Source: Treponema sp. (GTDB lineage Bacteria > Spirochaetota > Spirochaetia > Treponematales > Treponemataceae). Taken from it: 64,000 nt of DNA. The DNA is taken from assembly GCA_016294105.1 (NCBI GenBank), contig JAEDCN010000002.1:62001-126000 (forward strand), in the 5' to 3' direction. Of this stretch, positions 43,910 through 51,533 are shown one piece after another. The stretch's first letter is position 1. Every line of letters starts with the position of its first letter. The position numbers and the translations under genes were made by a program. Under the pieces are notes generated by a model. The model had not been told where the DNA came from. It ran no database searches and was given only the letters and a program-made list of their open reading frames with translations.

Positions 43910-43918
43910 TCTTGCATT

Positions 43919-46189
43919 ATGGCAGAATTATTAGCACCGGCAGGCAATGTTGAAGCATTGGATGCCGCCATCGGTGAAGGTGCCGATGCAGTATATTTAG
44001 GATTAAAATCATTTAACGCCCGATCTCGTTCCACCAATTTTGCGTGGAACCAGTTCGAGGCAGCAGTACAGTCAGTTCATCGTCAGGGAAAGAAGATTTT
44101 CGTTACCGTCAATACCGTCAGCGAAGAGCGAGAAATGGAGCGGCTCTATCGGTTCTTGGCATATCTGGAAAAAATTGGCCCAGATGCAATTATTGTTCAG
44201 GATTTTGGCGTTATCCGCATGGTCCAAGAATTCTTCCCCAAGCTTACCATTCACTCCTCCACCCAGATGAATGTGGCCAGCGCTAAGGCTGTAAACCTGT
44301 TGAGTAAGCAGGGTGTCAGCCGTGTGGTTTTGGCCCGTGAGTTGGGCTTGGATGAAATCAAGCATATTCGTCAAAACACCTCCGCAGAATTGGAGGTCTT
44401 TGTTCACGGTGCTCTCTGTGTCAGCGAGTCTGGCTTGTGTCTTTTTTCTAGCTACCTTGGAGGAAAGTCCGCCAACCGTGGTATGTGTACTCAGGCATGC
44501 CGCCGTTTTTATACAGCGGAAGGCAGTGACAATCTGGATCAGGGCTACTTCTTCTCTCCCGGCGACTTGCAACTGGTGGAGAAAATCCCCGATTTAGTAA
44601 TGGCTGGTGTGGATTCCTTTAAGATTGAAGGCCGCATGAAAAGTGCCGAGTATGTAGGCAGTGTAACAGCCGCCTACCGCTATGTTCTTGATCACTGGCA
44701 GGAGGACAAGAAGGGGGCCATTGCCACTGGACAGCGCATTCTTTCCACCGACTTTGCTCGAGCAAAAACCTCCTTCTGGTATGACTTTAAGGCAACAGAA
44801 GAGGAGAAGGTGGCAGAAAATGTGCTGAATCCTCATCAGGCTGGTGGAACAGGAATTTATCTTGGTACCCTCGACAAGATTCGTACTATAAAGAGCCAGC
44901 AGGAAGAAGGTGAGGAACCAGTTCCTGCTGTTGTAATGGCTACCCTGCGTGGTGGAAGCTATGAACCTGACCCAGGGGATTCCATCCGTCTCCATCGTAA
45001 GGATGATACAGGGCGTTCTAGCCACAAGATAAAGACTGTGGAGCAGGAGGACAATCATCGTTGGATTGATATTCCAGAAGGTTTTTCGTCTGGAGACCCT
45101 GTGTATTTGTTGCAGACAAAATCCATGTCCAAGAGATACAAGCATGTATTGCCCGACAACCTTTCTCCCTTCCGTCGTCAGCCTGGAAACCAGGAGTTGC
45201 CCATCTTGGATTTGACCCCGGTAGCCAAGGGCGAGCTTTCCTACTTCCCCGAAGGCCTGTACGTTCAGGTTTCCACGGTATCGGACTTGTTCGCCGTACA
45301 GGGGGAATCTCCCGTTCGTGTGATTCTGGAACTGAACTCCGAAACAAAGCGTGACTTGCTGGAAAAGAAGGTAGTACTTCCTTTTTCAAAGAAGCAGGTG
45401 TATATTTCTCTGGATCCCTTCTGTGCCGCTGCTCAGGAGGATGAATTGGCCAGCACTTTGGATACCTTGGTGGAAATGGGCTTTAAGGGCTGGGTTGTAA
45501 ACAACCTTGCTCATATCAACATGCTGAAGGGGAAGGGAACCAACTTGATTGCTGGTCCCTATCTGTATACCTTCAACCGATGGGCAACCTCTTGGCTTGA
45601 AAATCAGGATATTGGAGCCTTTATCAGTCCTTTGGAGAATTCCCGCAAGAATCTGGAGGCCACCTTTGACAGCCATATAAGAAGCCGTGTGCTGGTACCG
45701 GTTTTTGCCTATCCAGCCTTGTTCCGGATGCGGTTCAAGTTGCCCGATTCCTACGACTTTACCTTCTTTAGCGACAAGGAGGGCATGACCTTTAAGGCTC
45801 TGTCCACTCCCGACGGTTCCTTTGTTATGCCTGAAAATCCCTTCTCCATTGTGGACAAGGTACAGGTGCTGAAGTCAGCTGGTTTTAACCGCTACCTTAT
45901 CGACATGTCCAAAACCCACGTTCAGAAGAAGCATTTCAAGCAGATTGTTTCTGCCATGCTGAAAAAGCAGGTGCTACCAGAAACTAGCAACTTTAACTGG
46001 AAGGATGGCTTTTATTCCCAGGAAAAGCTGGATGAATACAAGGCTGCCACCCTCCGTGCTCAAGAAGCTGCTGCCGCTGAAAAGGCTCGGTCACGGGGAG
46101 GTCGGTTCGCACCGCTGAAGTCTGGTGCAGGTAAGGGAGGACGACCCCATCCTGGCAGAAACGGCGATGGAAAGCCCCGCAACCGATAA
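43919..46189 (+). CDS. Peptidase U32 family protein
   Basis: 756 residues. The U32 catalytic-type domain occupies about 1-290, with the signature EVFVHGALCVSESGLCLFSS and the following NRGMCTQACRR cysteines that in related RNA-hydroxylating proteins (RlhA, TrhP) support an iron-sulfur or prephenate-linked reaction. A DUF3656-like middle follows, and a basic Gly/Arg-rich tail (about 715-756, GGRFAPLKSGAGKGGRP) suited to RNA binding. RNA modification is therefore at least as likely as proteolysis. The ATG follows the -10 box directly, with no ribosome site. Confidence 0.88.
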   Translation: MAELLAPAGNVEALDAAIGEGADAVYLGLKSFNARSRSTNFAWNQFEAAVQSVHRQGKKIFVTVNTVSEEREMERLYRFLAYLEKIGPDAIIVQDFGVIRMVQEFFPKLTIHSSTQMNVASAKAVNLLSKQGVSRVVLARELGLDEIKHIRQNTSAELEVFVHGALCVSESGLCLFSSYLGGKSANRGMCTQACRRFYTAEGSDNLDQGYFFSPGDLQLVEKIPDLVMAGVDSFKIEGRMKSAEYVGSVTAAYRYVLDHWQEDKKGAIATGQRILSTDFARAKTSFWYDFKATEEEKVAENVLNPHQAGGTGIYLGTLDKIRTIKSQQEEGEEPVPAVVMATLRGGSYEPDPGDSIRLHRKDDTGRSSHKIKTVEQEDNHRWIDIPEGFSSGDPVYLLQTKSMSKRYKHVLPDNLSPFRRQPGNQELPILDLTPVAKGELSYFPEGLYVQVSTVSDLFAVQGESPVRVILELNSETKRDLLEKKVVLPFSKKQVYISLDPFCAAAQEDELASTLDTLVEMGFKGWVVNNLAHINMLKGKGTNLIAGPYLYTFNRWATSWLENQDIGAFISPLENSRKNLEATFDSHIRSRVLVPVFAYPALFRMRFKLPDSYDFTFFSDKEGMTFKALSTPDGSFVMPENPFSIVDKVQVLKSAGFNRYLIDMSKTHVQKKHFKQIVSAMLKKQVLPETSNFNWKDGFYSQEKLDEYKAATLRAQEAAAAEKARSRGGRFAPLKSGAGKGGRPHPGRNGDGKPRNR

Positions 46190-46209
46190 TCCATTAAAGC
46201 AGAAATGAA

Positions 46210-46242
46210 GGGTGTACCCAAGCTGGGTACACCCTCTTTTTT
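46210..46242 (+). terminator. Intrinsic terminator after U32-family gene
   Basis: GGGTGTACCC (46210-46219)/GGGTACACCC (46225-46234), then TCTTTTTT. It abuts the convergent ssb stop. Confidence 0.88.
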
Positions 46243-46711
46243 AGAAGACCGCTTCACAGAGTTCAGGCTGCTTCATTTCCACAGAAAGGCTGTTTGCTAT
46301 GGCCGCCTCTGCCAAATCGGTGATTTCCTGATGGAGGGGTGGGATGCCAGTGGGAGTAACGTGATTTTCCTTCTGGCTTGAAAAACGGGGCTTAAAGTCC
46401 ACATGCTCTGCCACAATCTTGATCTTGGAATGATTCTTTCCTTCTGTGTCCTGCCAACGATTTTGTTTCAGGCGGCCCACTACCCGAATCCCCCGTCCCT
46501 TGGTGCAGTAACTGGCACAGGAGCTAGCCAAGGCTCCCCAGGTTTCAATGTCAAAGAAGGAGACCTCCTGCCGCCGTTCCCCTTGGTTTGTGCGATAATT
46601 TTTGTTCACTGCAATGGAGAACATACAGATGGGAACACCCTTGGTGGTTTCCCGTGATTCAGGATCACGAACAATATTTCCTTCCAACACGATTGAGTTA
46701 AAATCGTCCAT
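46241..46711 (-). CDS. ssb: Single-stranded DNA-binding protein
   Basis: 156 residues. OB-fold of the bacterial SSB type (about 5-108): NSIVLEGNIVRDPE, FSIAVNKNYR, SFFDIETWGALA, GRGIRVVGRLKQNRW. The C-terminus ends ELCEAVF rather than the acidic DDDIPF-type tip that recruits SSB partners, so partner binding may differ. It is not in the usual rpsF-ssb-rpsR context. AAGGAG precedes the ATG and a long structured leader lies upstream. Confidence 0.92.
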   Translation of the reverse strand: MDDFNSIVLEGNIVRDPESRETTKGVPICMFSIAVNKNYRTNQGERRQEVSFFDIETWGALASSCASYCTKGRGIRVVGRLKQNRWQDTEGKNHSKIKIVAEHVDFKPRFSSQKENHVTPTGIPPLHQEITDLAEAAIANSLSVEMKQPELCEAVF

Positions 46712-46865
46712 ACAAAAAACTCCTTGAAAAAATGTCTGTTGGTGCCACCGTAGCTACATGGTGTGGTAGGCCCAGCCGCTGCCTAGTACCGAGCAATGGA
46801 TTTCTTGGTCTCCCTTTTAGGTTGATTCAGCGTTACGTCCTACACATATATTATTCGCTTTAAAA
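46712..46865 (-). promoter_or_regulatory. Long, possibly structured leader of ssb
   Basis: About 150 non-coding bases upstream of ssb on the minus strand, GC-rich against the AT-rich surroundings. It can form a hairpin from TAGG/CCTA arms around CAGC/GCTG (about 46767-46785) and contains the palindrome GTAGCTAC. A TTGACA further upstream has no well-spaced -10. I could not match it to 6S, SRP or tmRNA. An mRNA leader or a small RNA are both possible. Confidence 0.3.
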
Positions 46866-46912
46866 ATTGAAAATTTGTCAATTTTTTTCCAGAGGAAACA
46901 AAAAAATATAAA

Positions 46913-46948
46913 AAAAAGCACCATCTTTTTTACTAGATGGTGCTTTTT
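46913..46948 (-). terminator. Bidirectional terminator below the 46975-48924 gene
   Basis: AAAAAGCACCATCT (46913-46926)/AGATGGTGCTTTTT (46935-46948): a perfect stem with T-runs on both strands. Confidence 0.85.
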
Positions 46949-46974
46949 GATAAAATTAAGTTTTTAGAGTTTTA

Positions 46975-48924
46975 TTACAACCCCTTGATGAGCTTTACCA
47001 TGTACAGTTGTACGTACATATGCAGTTCAGCTTGGTCTTGAATCTTCTGCATACCAGGAGTTTTAACCAAAGTGGTAGCCAAATTATTGATTCTTTCTGG
47101 GGTAAAATTATTGGCCCGAAGGGTTCGTAGAATTTTACGCATATAGTCTCGAATCAAGGAATTCACGTCCTCGGTTAGATTGTCTCGGGCCTGCTTGCTG
47201 AGCATTCTGTTCCAAGTATGCTCGTAGGAGGAAAGCTCTCGCTCGATGGTGGAACCTTGGGGAACATAATGCTTTTCTGCCTCCAAAGCTGCCTGCTTCA
47301 ATTCCTCCTTGCGGGATACAGCGGCAATATCTTGAGCTGTCAGAGGTGATGGCACGTCAAAGGCTTCTGCTTCGTCAGAGGCAATCATCTTTTTTTGTGT
47401 GGCCTGCTTGGAGGGCTTTGGCTTTTTCTGCTTAGGCTGTCCTTTAAACAGGGATACAAGCCAAGACACACCAGGGATGGTGTACCATACTGGCAATAGA
47501 ATTCGTGCATCAGTGAGAATCTCTTCCTTGGACAGCATTAAAAGCTCGCTGTAGGGAGAAAGCTCTCCATCGGTAAACAAATGAATATGTCCAGTCACTA
47601 GCTCTGTCATTCCCCGACTTTCATACTGCAATGCCTTCAAGAAAGGAGCATTCAGCAGGGCATAGAGAATGGGAGACTTAATTTTGACTGCATTTTCCAA
47701 GGTTTTTTCAAAAAGCTCCTGATTTTTCATTTCTGGTACGGAGGAAAAATTCTTCAGAGCGTTGAAGCAATCCTTGGTGATTTGATCTCGGATGGTTTCA
47801 CGGGCATCGGTACACAGACGGACAATCAGGGGAAGCACCTTGGCTTTCAACACGTAGGTTTGGGTATTGTTGATTCCCTTGAAGGTGAGCAGGGGAGGAA
47901 GCTTATTGTCTTCGGATTCTGTGGTGGCGTTCTGGATGTAATCGTTCAAATCCTTGTCGCTATATTGTCCCAGCAGGGGAACACCACGGGAATCGGAGAA
48001 CATATTGATATTTTCCCGAGTAAAATAATAGGGAGGCTTGTTCAAGTTCAAGTCAAGATTTTTGAGGGCAGTTTCCTTCTGCAGGTTTTGCTGGGCCTTG
48101 TTGCGGTAGGTGGTAACGCAGAATTCTAGAATATAGATGGATTGCAACAGGGAGATGTCTTCTGCAGTCAAATCGGTTGATTTTTCGTAATCCTGCCGAA
48201 CGAAGAAACACAGCTGGTTCCACTGATAGAAGGTGTCGGAAGCATTTTTAATGGAACGAAGGGCTTCCTCGCTTTTTTGTGCCACTGTTTTGAAAAAATT
48301 CTTTATGGTCAAATCCTTGCCAGGGTTGGCTGCCTGAAGCTTTTTCAAGAAATAGTCGTGAAATTCGTCCTTCTGCAGCTTCAACTGGAATTTTGACAAG
48401 GCAATGGCCATTAAATCCTCAGTGGGCAAGGTGGTGGGGCAAAGTATTGAAGGCAAGGCCCGTGGCAGCTGAAGGCAGTACAGGGCAGTTTCCTTGATAG
48501 TATCCTTTCCTAGAGTTTCTCCCAAATAAACGTCTGCAGATTCATTCTTCAAAACCTCAGGGGGAGTGTTTTTAGGCAAATCTGTGTCGAAGGGATAGGG
48601 AATGGCAGGATTTTTTTTGATGTTTTGATAGACAGCAATACACTTGTCCAGATAATAGGGAATGACGATAACTTCCTTTTTTTCTGGATCTGCAGCTATG
48701 TAGAGAACCTGTCGCTCCTGAGCCAATTTTTCCAATTCCTTTTTCACCAGCTCAGTGGCATTGTTGATATAAGGGAGCAAGTCGCTCTGATCACTTGCAT
48801 GATGCTGAGCGTATTTCTTTATATATTCACAAAATTCTGCCACATTTACTTTGGCACTTTTCTGATGTGTTGCATAGGAACGCAACAGAATTTGAATGTT
48901 CGATGTTGTTGTCATGACCTTCAT
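46975..48924 (-). CDS. Large cytoplasmic protein, unknown function
   Basis: 649 residues (an alternative start at 48915 removes three). No signal peptide. Mostly helical, with charged stretches; one hydrophobic segment near residue 490 (LPVWYTIPGVSWLVSLFKG) precedes a Lys-rich region (PKQKKPKPSKQ). It resembles conserved hypothetical proteins of treponemes, which I cannot name further. Monocistronic: own terminator, divergent from cobB. Ribosome site weak (AAGG). Confidence 0.72.
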   Translation of the reverse strand: MKVMTTTSNIQILLRSYATHQKSAKVNVAEFCEYIKKYAQHHASDQSDLLPYINNATELVKKELEKLAQERQVLYIAADPEKKEVIVIPYYLDKCIAVYQNIKKNPAIPYPFDTDLPKNTPPEVLKNESADVYLGETLGKDTIKETALYCLQLPRALPSILCPTTLPTEDLMAIALSKFQLKLQKDEFHDYFLKKLQAANPGKDLTIKNFFKTVAQKSEEALRSIKNASDTFYQWNQLCFFVRQDYEKSTDLTAEDISLLQSIYILEFCVTTYRNKAQQNLQKETALKNLDLNLNKPPYYFTRENINMFSDSRGVPLLGQYSDKDLNDYIQNATTESEDNKLPPLLTFKGINNTQTYVLKAKVLPLIVRLCTDARETIRDQITKDCFNALKNFSSVPEMKNQELFEKTLENAVKIKSPILYALLNAPFLKALQYESRGMTELVTGHIHLFTDGELSPYSELLMLSKEEILTDARILLPVWYTIPGVSWLVSLFKGQPKQKKPKPSKQATQKKMIASDEAEAFDVPSPLTAQDIAAVSRKEELKQAALEAEKHYVPQGSTIERELSSYEHTWNRMLSKQARDNLTEDVNSLIRDYMRKILRTLRANNFTPERINNLATTLVKTPGMQKIQDQAELHMYVQLYMVKLIKGL

Positions 48925-48966
48925 AATAACAAAAAGACCCTATAATAACAAGTAGAATAGCCTTGC

Positions 48967-48995
48967 TTGCCTTAGAAAGCCCCTCTTGGTATACT
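48967..48995 (+). promoter_or_regulatory. cobB promoter
   Basis: TTGCCT (48967-48972), 17-nt spacer, TATACT (48990-48995), 16 nt before ATG 49012. Confidence 0.65.
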
Positions 48996-49011
48996 CATGG
49001 GGGAGGATATC

Positions 49012-49749
49012 ATGAGCGTGGAAGCTTTACAGAAAATTATTGATAATAGCAAGCGGATTGCATTTTTTGGTGGGGCGGGGGTGTCTACAGAAAGCGGAAT
49101 TCCTGATTTCCGTTCCCAGGACGGATTGTATTCCCAAAAATGGAAGTATCCTCCAGAGCAGATTTTAAGCCACAGCTTTTTTATGAAAAATACTGGGGAA
49201 TTCTATCGATTTTACCGAGAAAAAATGATTTGTCTTTCTGCCAAACCAAATGAGGCTCACTTGAAGCTGGCTGAATTGGAAGCGGCAGGAAAAATGACTG
49301 GCGTGGTAACTCAAAATATCGACGGCTTACATCAGGCTGCCGGAAGCAAGAAGGTTTTTGAGCTCCACGGAAGTGTGCTTCGTAACAACTGTATGAAGTG
49401 TAAGTCTTTCTATGACGTGAATTTTATCTTGGATAGCGGCAAGGAAGGGGAGTCGGCTGTTCCTGTGTGCCCCAAGTGTGGCGGCATGGTAAAGCCCGAC
49501 GTGGTGCTTTACGAGGAAGGCTTGGACAACGATGTTATTGAAGGGGCGGTGAACGCCATTGCCACTGCCGACACCCTGATTATTGGTGGCACCTCCTTGA
49601 ACGTGTATCCAGCCGCCTCCCTCATCCACTATTTCCGAGGCAATACCATTGTCCTCATCAATAAGTCACCCACCTCCGCCGACTCCCTGGCCCAGCTGGT
49701 GATTTCTGAGGGAATTGGTCAGGTCCTGGGTCAGATAGAAGTACGATAA
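49012..49749 (+). CDS. cobB: SIR2-family NAD-dependent protein deacylase
   Basis: 245 residues. Removes acyl groups from lysines using NAD. Motifs: FGGAGVSTESGIPDFRS, TQNIDGLHQAAG with catalytic His in FELHGS, zinc Cys pairs CMKC and CPKC, and IGGTSLNVYPAASL. ATG 49012 has GGGGGAGG upstream; an ATG at 48997 directly after the -10 box is rejected. The final codons and stop (QIEVR) are the first unit of a 35-bp tandem repeat. Confidence 0.94.
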   Translation: MSVEALQKIIDNSKRIAFFGGAGVSTESGIPDFRSQDGLYSQKWKYPPEQILSHSFFMKNTGEFYRFYREKMICLSAKPNEAHLKLAELEAAGKMTGVVTQNIDGLHQAAGSKKVFELHGSVLRNNCMKCKSFYDVNFILDSGKEGESAVPVCPKCGGMVKPDVVLYEEGLDNDVIEGAVNAIATADTLIIGGTSLNVYPAASLIHYFRGNTIVLINKSPTSADSLAQLVISEGIGQVLGQIEVR

Positions 49750-49833
49750 GCGGGTAGGCTGACGGTCAGATAGAAGTACGATAAGCGGGTAGGCTGACGG
49801 TCAGATAGAAGTACGATAAGCGGGTAGGTAGAG
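49729..49833 (+). repeat. Three tandem 35-bp units made of the cobB 3' end
   Basis: Units at 49729-49763, 49764-49798 and 49799-49833. Each contains the last cobB codons and its stop (GGTCAGATAGAAGTACGATA onward). Units 1 and 2 are identical; unit 3 differs in the last five bases. The ankyrin gene ends 3 bases beyond. Confidence 0.95.
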
Positions 49834-49835
49834 GG

Positions 49836-51398
49836 CTAGATGGAGCTTGGAAGCAGGAGCTGTTCTACGCTGCCGTAGTCCTTGCTGGTAAAGGCATGGA
49901 TGATTTTGTTTTCAATCTCGTCTGCTTGGGAAAGCCCGAAGCCTGCCGCCTTGAGCAGTTGGTTGAGTTCTTCTACCGAAAGCTGCAGCTGGGCTGCCAG
50001 AATCACCAGCTTGTCCTTCTTTGTTTTGTATCCCTCCTTCTTGGTAATGTCGGAAAAAAGCTGCTTGGAAATGCTGTCGGTGCCCTTCCAAATATCTGAA
50101 CGCTTTTTTCCTGGATGCTGTGCCAGATGGCGTTCTATGAACAGGTTCAACATGCCTTGGTAATCCTGCCCATAGGCTGGCTGAGGTGTGATATTCTTCT
50201 TCTTGTATTGAGCCGTCAGCATTTTCTGGATTTCCACTCTGCCGTCCCGCTCTGCGTGGTCGAGAGGACGTAATCCCATTCTGTCTCGAAGCTCGAGGTC
50301 TGCTCCCTGTTCTAGTAAGAATTGCACAATATCCTTGTAATTACCCATTACTGCCAAGGTCAACAAGGAAAATCCTTCTGGTGCCTGGTAATTCACATCC
50401 ATTTTTTCATAAATCAGATGCTTTACCAAGGAAAGATGGCCTCCGATGGTGGCATACATCAAGGCTATCTCCATGTCTAGTTGGCTAAGGAGTTTCGCAT
50501 CCATGAGCTTTCTGAGCACTAGAGAAAGCCCCTTGCGAGCCAGAAGGCGAACTGGGGTATAGCCCCGCTTGTCCTGTACGTAAATATTTGCTCCCCGTTC
50601 TATCAGTAGGCAGGCTGCTTCTTGGGCAGAATGGTCGATGGCTTGCAGCAGGGGAGTGGAGCCATGGGGTGAAGTGATGTTGATGTCTGCCCCTCGGTCT
50701 AGCAGAAGCTCAATCATCTGGCAAAAATTAAGGCTGGCTGCCAGTAACAAAGGAGAGGTTTCCGTGCTGAAACGATTGACCTTGGCACCATTGTCCAGCA
50801 GGAGCTTTGCAAAATCCAAGGCATTTATGCTGACTGCAGCGGTAAGGGGTGTAAGGCCATAACTATCACGGATATCAACAGAGGCTCCGTGGGCGATAAG
50901 GAGCTTGCCTGCTTTGAGGGCATTTACTTGGGCTGCGGCAATCAGGGCGGTGCGACCGTGGCGATCTTCTTGCTCAAGGGAAACATGGGCATTCAGCAGG
51001 AATTCCACCTGTCGTACAGCATCCATCATGGCCACCGTTACGAGTAAGGGAGGACAAGAGGTTTTAATGTGACAGGCAAAGGGAGTCAGATTGAAGATTT
51101 CAGGTACCATGCCAGAAACATAATGGTTCATAATATGGGCATCGTAGCTGAAGGTAACAGAATAGGTGGCCTCAGCTACTTCCATGGCTTTTTGTACTGC
51201 AGGAGAAAGGTGGGGATTGGGGATGAAATCTGATTCCACAAATTTTTCGTTAAAGCCGAACTGCAGCAACTCCTGTGCCAAGGCAAGGTAATCATCCGTC
51301 ATGAGATAGGTATATGCCTTGCCGTCCAGCTCAGGGATTGCCACCTCCACAATCTTAATCTTTTGTGCTTCATCATAATACTTGTACTGTGCTTCCAT
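49836..51398 (-). CDS. Ankyrin-repeat protein
   Basis: 520 residues, no signal peptide. About nine ankyrin repeats span residues 130-400 (for example DRHGRTALIAAAQVNALKAG, DSYGLTPLTAAVSINALDFA, HGSTPLLQAIDHSAQEAACL). The N-terminal 120 and C-terminal 110 residues are unique; the tail has a helical domain with LVILAAQLQLSVEELNQLLK. It is probably a cytoplasmic protein-binding scaffold. TATACT promoter at 51428-51433 with a palindrome upstream, and AAGGAG before the ATG. Confidence 0.88.
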   Translation of the reverse strand: MEAQYKYYDEAQKIKIVEVAIPELDGKAYTYLMTDDYLALAQELLQFGFNEKFVESDFIPNPHLSPAVQKAMEVAEATYSVTFSYDAHIMNHYVSGMVPEIFNLTPFACHIKTSCPPLLVTVAMMDAVRQVEFLLNAHVSLEQEDRHGRTALIAAAQVNALKAGKLLIAHGASVDIRDSYGLTPLTAAVSINALDFAKLLLDNGAKVNRFSTETSPLLLAASLNFCQMIELLLDRGADINITSPHGSTPLLQAIDHSAQEAACLLIERGANIYVQDKRGYTPVRLLARKGLSLVLRKLMDAKLLSQLDMEIALMYATIGGHLSLVKHLIYEKMDVNYQAPEGFSLLTLAVMGNYKDIVQFLLEQGADLELRDRMGLRPLDHAERDGRVEIQKMLTAQYKKKNITPQPAYGQDYQGMLNLFIERHLAQHPGKKRSDIWKGTDSISKQLFSDITKKEGYKTKKDKLVILAAQLQLSVEELNQLLKAAGFGLSQADEIENKIIHAFTSKDYGSVEQLLLPSSI

Positions 51399-51427
51399 AC
51401 AACTGCTCCTTGGTAAATGATGAAGAT

Positions 51428-51471
51428 AGTATACCGCAAATAAATTACCTGTTGGTCGCTTTTTAGGCGAC
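51428..51471 (-). promoter_or_regulatory. Palindrome-linked promoter of the ankyrin gene
   Basis: Minus strand GTCGCCTAAAAAGCGAC (51455-51471) then 20 nt counted from its GCGACC edge (51454) to TATACT (51428-51433). Same layout at 53131-53174 and 55628-55671. Confidence 0.55.
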
Positions 51472-51492
51472 TTTTTTTGGGGAGGAGGTTAT

Positions 51493-51524
51493 GAAAAAAA
51501 AGTCGCCTGTGTGAAGGCGACTTT
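51493..51524 (-). terminator. Terminator after LpoB-barrel gene
   Basis: AGTCGCCT (51501-51508)/AGGCGACT (51515-51522) with a T-run on the minus strand (51493-51500). Confidence 0.8.
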
Positions 51525-51533
51525 GTAGGTGGG

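Noticed and set aside
46740..46860. tRNA, 4.5S/SRP RNA or 6S RNA in the ssb leader
   Set aside because: No GGTTCGA T-loop and acceptor pairing, no SRP GGAAGCAG apical motif, and no convincing 6S closing stem.
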